Shown here piece by piece: positions 62,732 through 64,000 of a stretch of DNA of 64,000 nt. The notes beneath the pieces are model-generated. The model saw nothing but the letters and a program-made list of their open reading frames with translations, was not told where the DNA came from and ran no database searches. Both the position numbers and the translations under genes were made by a program. Within the stretch, counting starts at the first letter, position 1. Each line of letters starts with the position of its first letter. Source of the DNA: Clostridiales bacterium (GTDB lineage Bacteria > Bacillota > Clostridia > Peptostreptococcales > Anaerovoracaceae); contig CP042469.1 in assembly GCA_015243575.1 (NCBI GenBank), positions 2,074,929 through 2,138,928 on the forward strand. Direction: 5' to 3'.

Positions 62732-63604
62732 CTACAGCATACGGAACCGGTCATCCTTCAGCGAATCTGCATGGTTCATAGCGTTTCGCAGCTGGCTGAG
62801 CATCAGGTCCTTGTCCTGAGGAAGATCTCCTTTCAGTGACACGTAGTTTGATGCATGATTGCTGCGGAATACACAGGTTTTTTTCACATTTGCATGTTCA
62901 AGAAGCAGCTCTGTCTCCTTTAGAACTTCCAGGGGGGAAAGTAATTCGAGACGTCCCTCTGCAATATCACGGTGCATTTCAGCACCGGGCTCGGTGATTA
63001 ATGTCAACAGTCCTACATAAGAAGCTTCCATTTCGCTAATCATGGTTCCTGACTCGATGGCATGATCCTCCCAACCTGCCTTACCTGCAAGGCCTGAAAT
63101 AAAAGTCACAGATGCAGGGATATCCGCTGTCTCAACTCGTCTTACCGATTCAATAATATCTGCTCTTGTTGCTCCCTTGTTCACTGCTTTCAGCACACGG
63201 TCACTTCCTGATTCCGCGCCGATATAAATGATTCCGATGCCATGCTCCCTTAACTCCACAAGATCCTCGTGGGATTTTCTCAGAATGTCCTGAGGAGAGC
63301 CATAAATCCCGACTCTTTCGCATTCAGGGAACAGCTTCTTGATGTAATCCAGAATCACAAGTAATTCTTTGTTCTGCAAGACCAAGGCATCTCCGTCTGC
63401 GAGAAAAATCCTGTTGATCCTTCTATAATTCTGTCTGGCCATATCCAGATCTTCCAAGACCTCTTTAACGTTTCTGACTCTGAATTTTTTTTCCTTAAAC
63501 ATAGTGCAGAAGGTACATTTGTTATGGGCGCACCCAATTGTAACTTGTATTATAAGGCTGTAAGCCTCACTGGGCGGTCTATAAACACTGCCTTCGTATC
63601 TCAT
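62732..63604 (-). CDS. radical SAM protein
   Basis: About 291 residues, starting MRYEGSVYRPPSEAYSLIIQ after GAAAGGAAG. GCAHNKCTFCTMFKEKKF near residue 30 holds the three SAM-cluster cysteines. The rest is a half-barrel with IYGSPQDILRKSHEDLVEL. C-terminal part near 210-250 is helical. It resembles the elongator-protein-like radical SAM group that is widespread in Clostridia but whose reaction is not known. A longer frame upstream to 63676 is less likely. It follows argS in the same direction by 90 bases. Confidence 0.85.
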   Translation of the reverse strand: MRYEGSVYRPPSEAYSLIIQVTIGCAHNKCTFCTMFKEKKFRVRNVKEVLEDLDMARQNYRRINRIFLADGDALVLQNKELLVILDYIKKLFPECERVGIYGSPQDILRKSHEDLVELREHGIGIIYIGAESGSDRVLKAVNKGATRADIIESVRRVETADIPASVTFISGLAGKAGWEDHAIESGTMISEMEASYVGLLTLITEPGAEMHRDIAEGRLELLSPLEVLKETELLLEHANVKKTCVFRSNHASNYVSLKGDLPQDKDLMLSQLRNAMNHADSLKDDRFRML

Positions 63605-63693
63605 TATGATAACTTCCTTTCTTCGCGCTCTCAATTCTGTCAGGTTCTCACTTGCCTGCGCTTTTATTCTGCCCATTTCTCGCTGTTATTCGC

Positions 63694-64000
63694 TTACATT
63701 CTCTCCGGCGCTTCCATACCGAGAAGTTTCAGTCCATTCTGGATCGTTTGCTTGGCAGCATAAACCAGAAGCAGCTTCGCCTGTTTCTCCTCCTCATTTT
63801 CCACTAGAATATGCTCGTCGTGATAGAACTTATTGAAGCTCTGGGCTATATTTACGATATGCCTTGTAACGACGGAAGGTTCGTATTTTTCTCCCGCATC
63901 CAGTACTGCATTCGGGAATCTGTAAACCAGCTTCGCCAGCTCGTAAGCACTATCCCCCGAAATATAGCTCATGTTGGCTTTATCTGGGGCTGCAAGAGCT
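63694..64000 (-). CDS. argS: arginyl-tRNA synthetase, C-terminal part (cut by the window edge)
   Basis: About 102 residues are visible, running off the right edge. YELAKLVYRFPNAVLDAGEK and VNIAQSFNKFYHDEHILVEN are the DALR anticodon-binding domain of ArgRS, and the end (LLLVYAAKQTIQNGLKLLGM) is typical of the C-terminus. The enzyme charges tRNA-Arg. The ATG inside the visible part at 63972 is an internal Met, not the start: the frame remains open to the edge. Confidence 0.85.
   Translation of the reverse strand, partial: ALAAPDKANMSYISGDSAYELAKLVYRFPNAVLDAGEKYEPSVVTRHIVNIAQSFNKFYHDEHILVENEEEKQAKLLLVYAAKQTIQNGLKLLGMEAPERM

Overview
The window reads as chromosomal DNA of an anaerobic Firmicute, most likely class Clostridia. 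This is inference from content: paired [FeFe] hydrogenases, an oxygen-sensitive indolepyruvate:ferredoxin oxidoreductase, a ferredoxin-type aldo/keto reductase, a non-pyrrolysine MttB-family methyltransferase, strong AGGAGG-type ribosome binding sites, occasional TTG/GTG starts and many hairpin-plus-T-tract terminators. An amino-acid-fermenting relative of Anaerovorax/Aminipila would fit, but no species marker is complete here.

Layout. 1-5.4 kb: edge of a minus-strand gene, a TetR-aldo/keto reductase operon, an EAL-CBS-GGDEF protein, a SleB-like cell wall hydrolase and an XRE repressor divergent from 5.7-7.8 kb, a membrane GGDEF-EAL protein. 7.8-15.8 kb: a PMCA-type calcium ATPase, an MttB-like methyltransferase with an amino acid permease, and an HD-GYP sensor. 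16-21.3 kb: an ascorbate-type PTS (EIIA, EIIB, EIIC) divergent from a PRD regulator and a SIS-domain protein, with tandem repeats in the divergent promoter. 21.4-24.8 kb: two divergent sigma factor / membrane partner pairs. 24.9-26.9 kb: DMT exporter and divergent LysR. 27-33.3 kb: a ribose-type ABC importer and its GntR/LacI regulator, sharing a candidate operator. 33.7-36.3 kb: a membrane papain-like protein and an unknown duplicated-domain protein. 36.4-42.1 kb: a hydrogenase signalling cluster (catalytic-type hydrogenase, 2Fe-2S protein, PAS hydrogenase, SpoIIE-type phosphatase) with a LysR gene. 42.2-44.7 kb: AI-2E-type permease, a Cys-rich protein and a DUF1906 protein. 44.7-54.4 kb: a sensory block (PocR-PAS-GGDEF-HD-GYP, a chemoreceptor with repeated HAMP-like units, a lone receiver, an AraC response regulator and a histidine kinase). 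54.5-57.5 kb: small genes, a compact palindrome-rich element and a tRNA cluster (Asn, Leu, two initiator Met). 57.7-64 kb: iorBA, a TPR protein, two radical SAM genes and the 3' end of argS.

The strongest common theme is signal transduction: four proteins carry c-di-GMP synthesis or hydrolysis domains, two with transmembrane sensors and one with a PocR ligand domain. Hydrogen metabolism appears wired to signalling through a PAS-bearing hydrogenase next to a PP2C phosphatase. No transposase, integrase, phage gene or CRISPR array was seen. The least explained items are the hairpin-rich element beside the initiator tRNA gene (56.64-56.95 kb), the duplicated unknown protein at 35.1-36.3 kb, and iterated operator-like repeats in several promoters.
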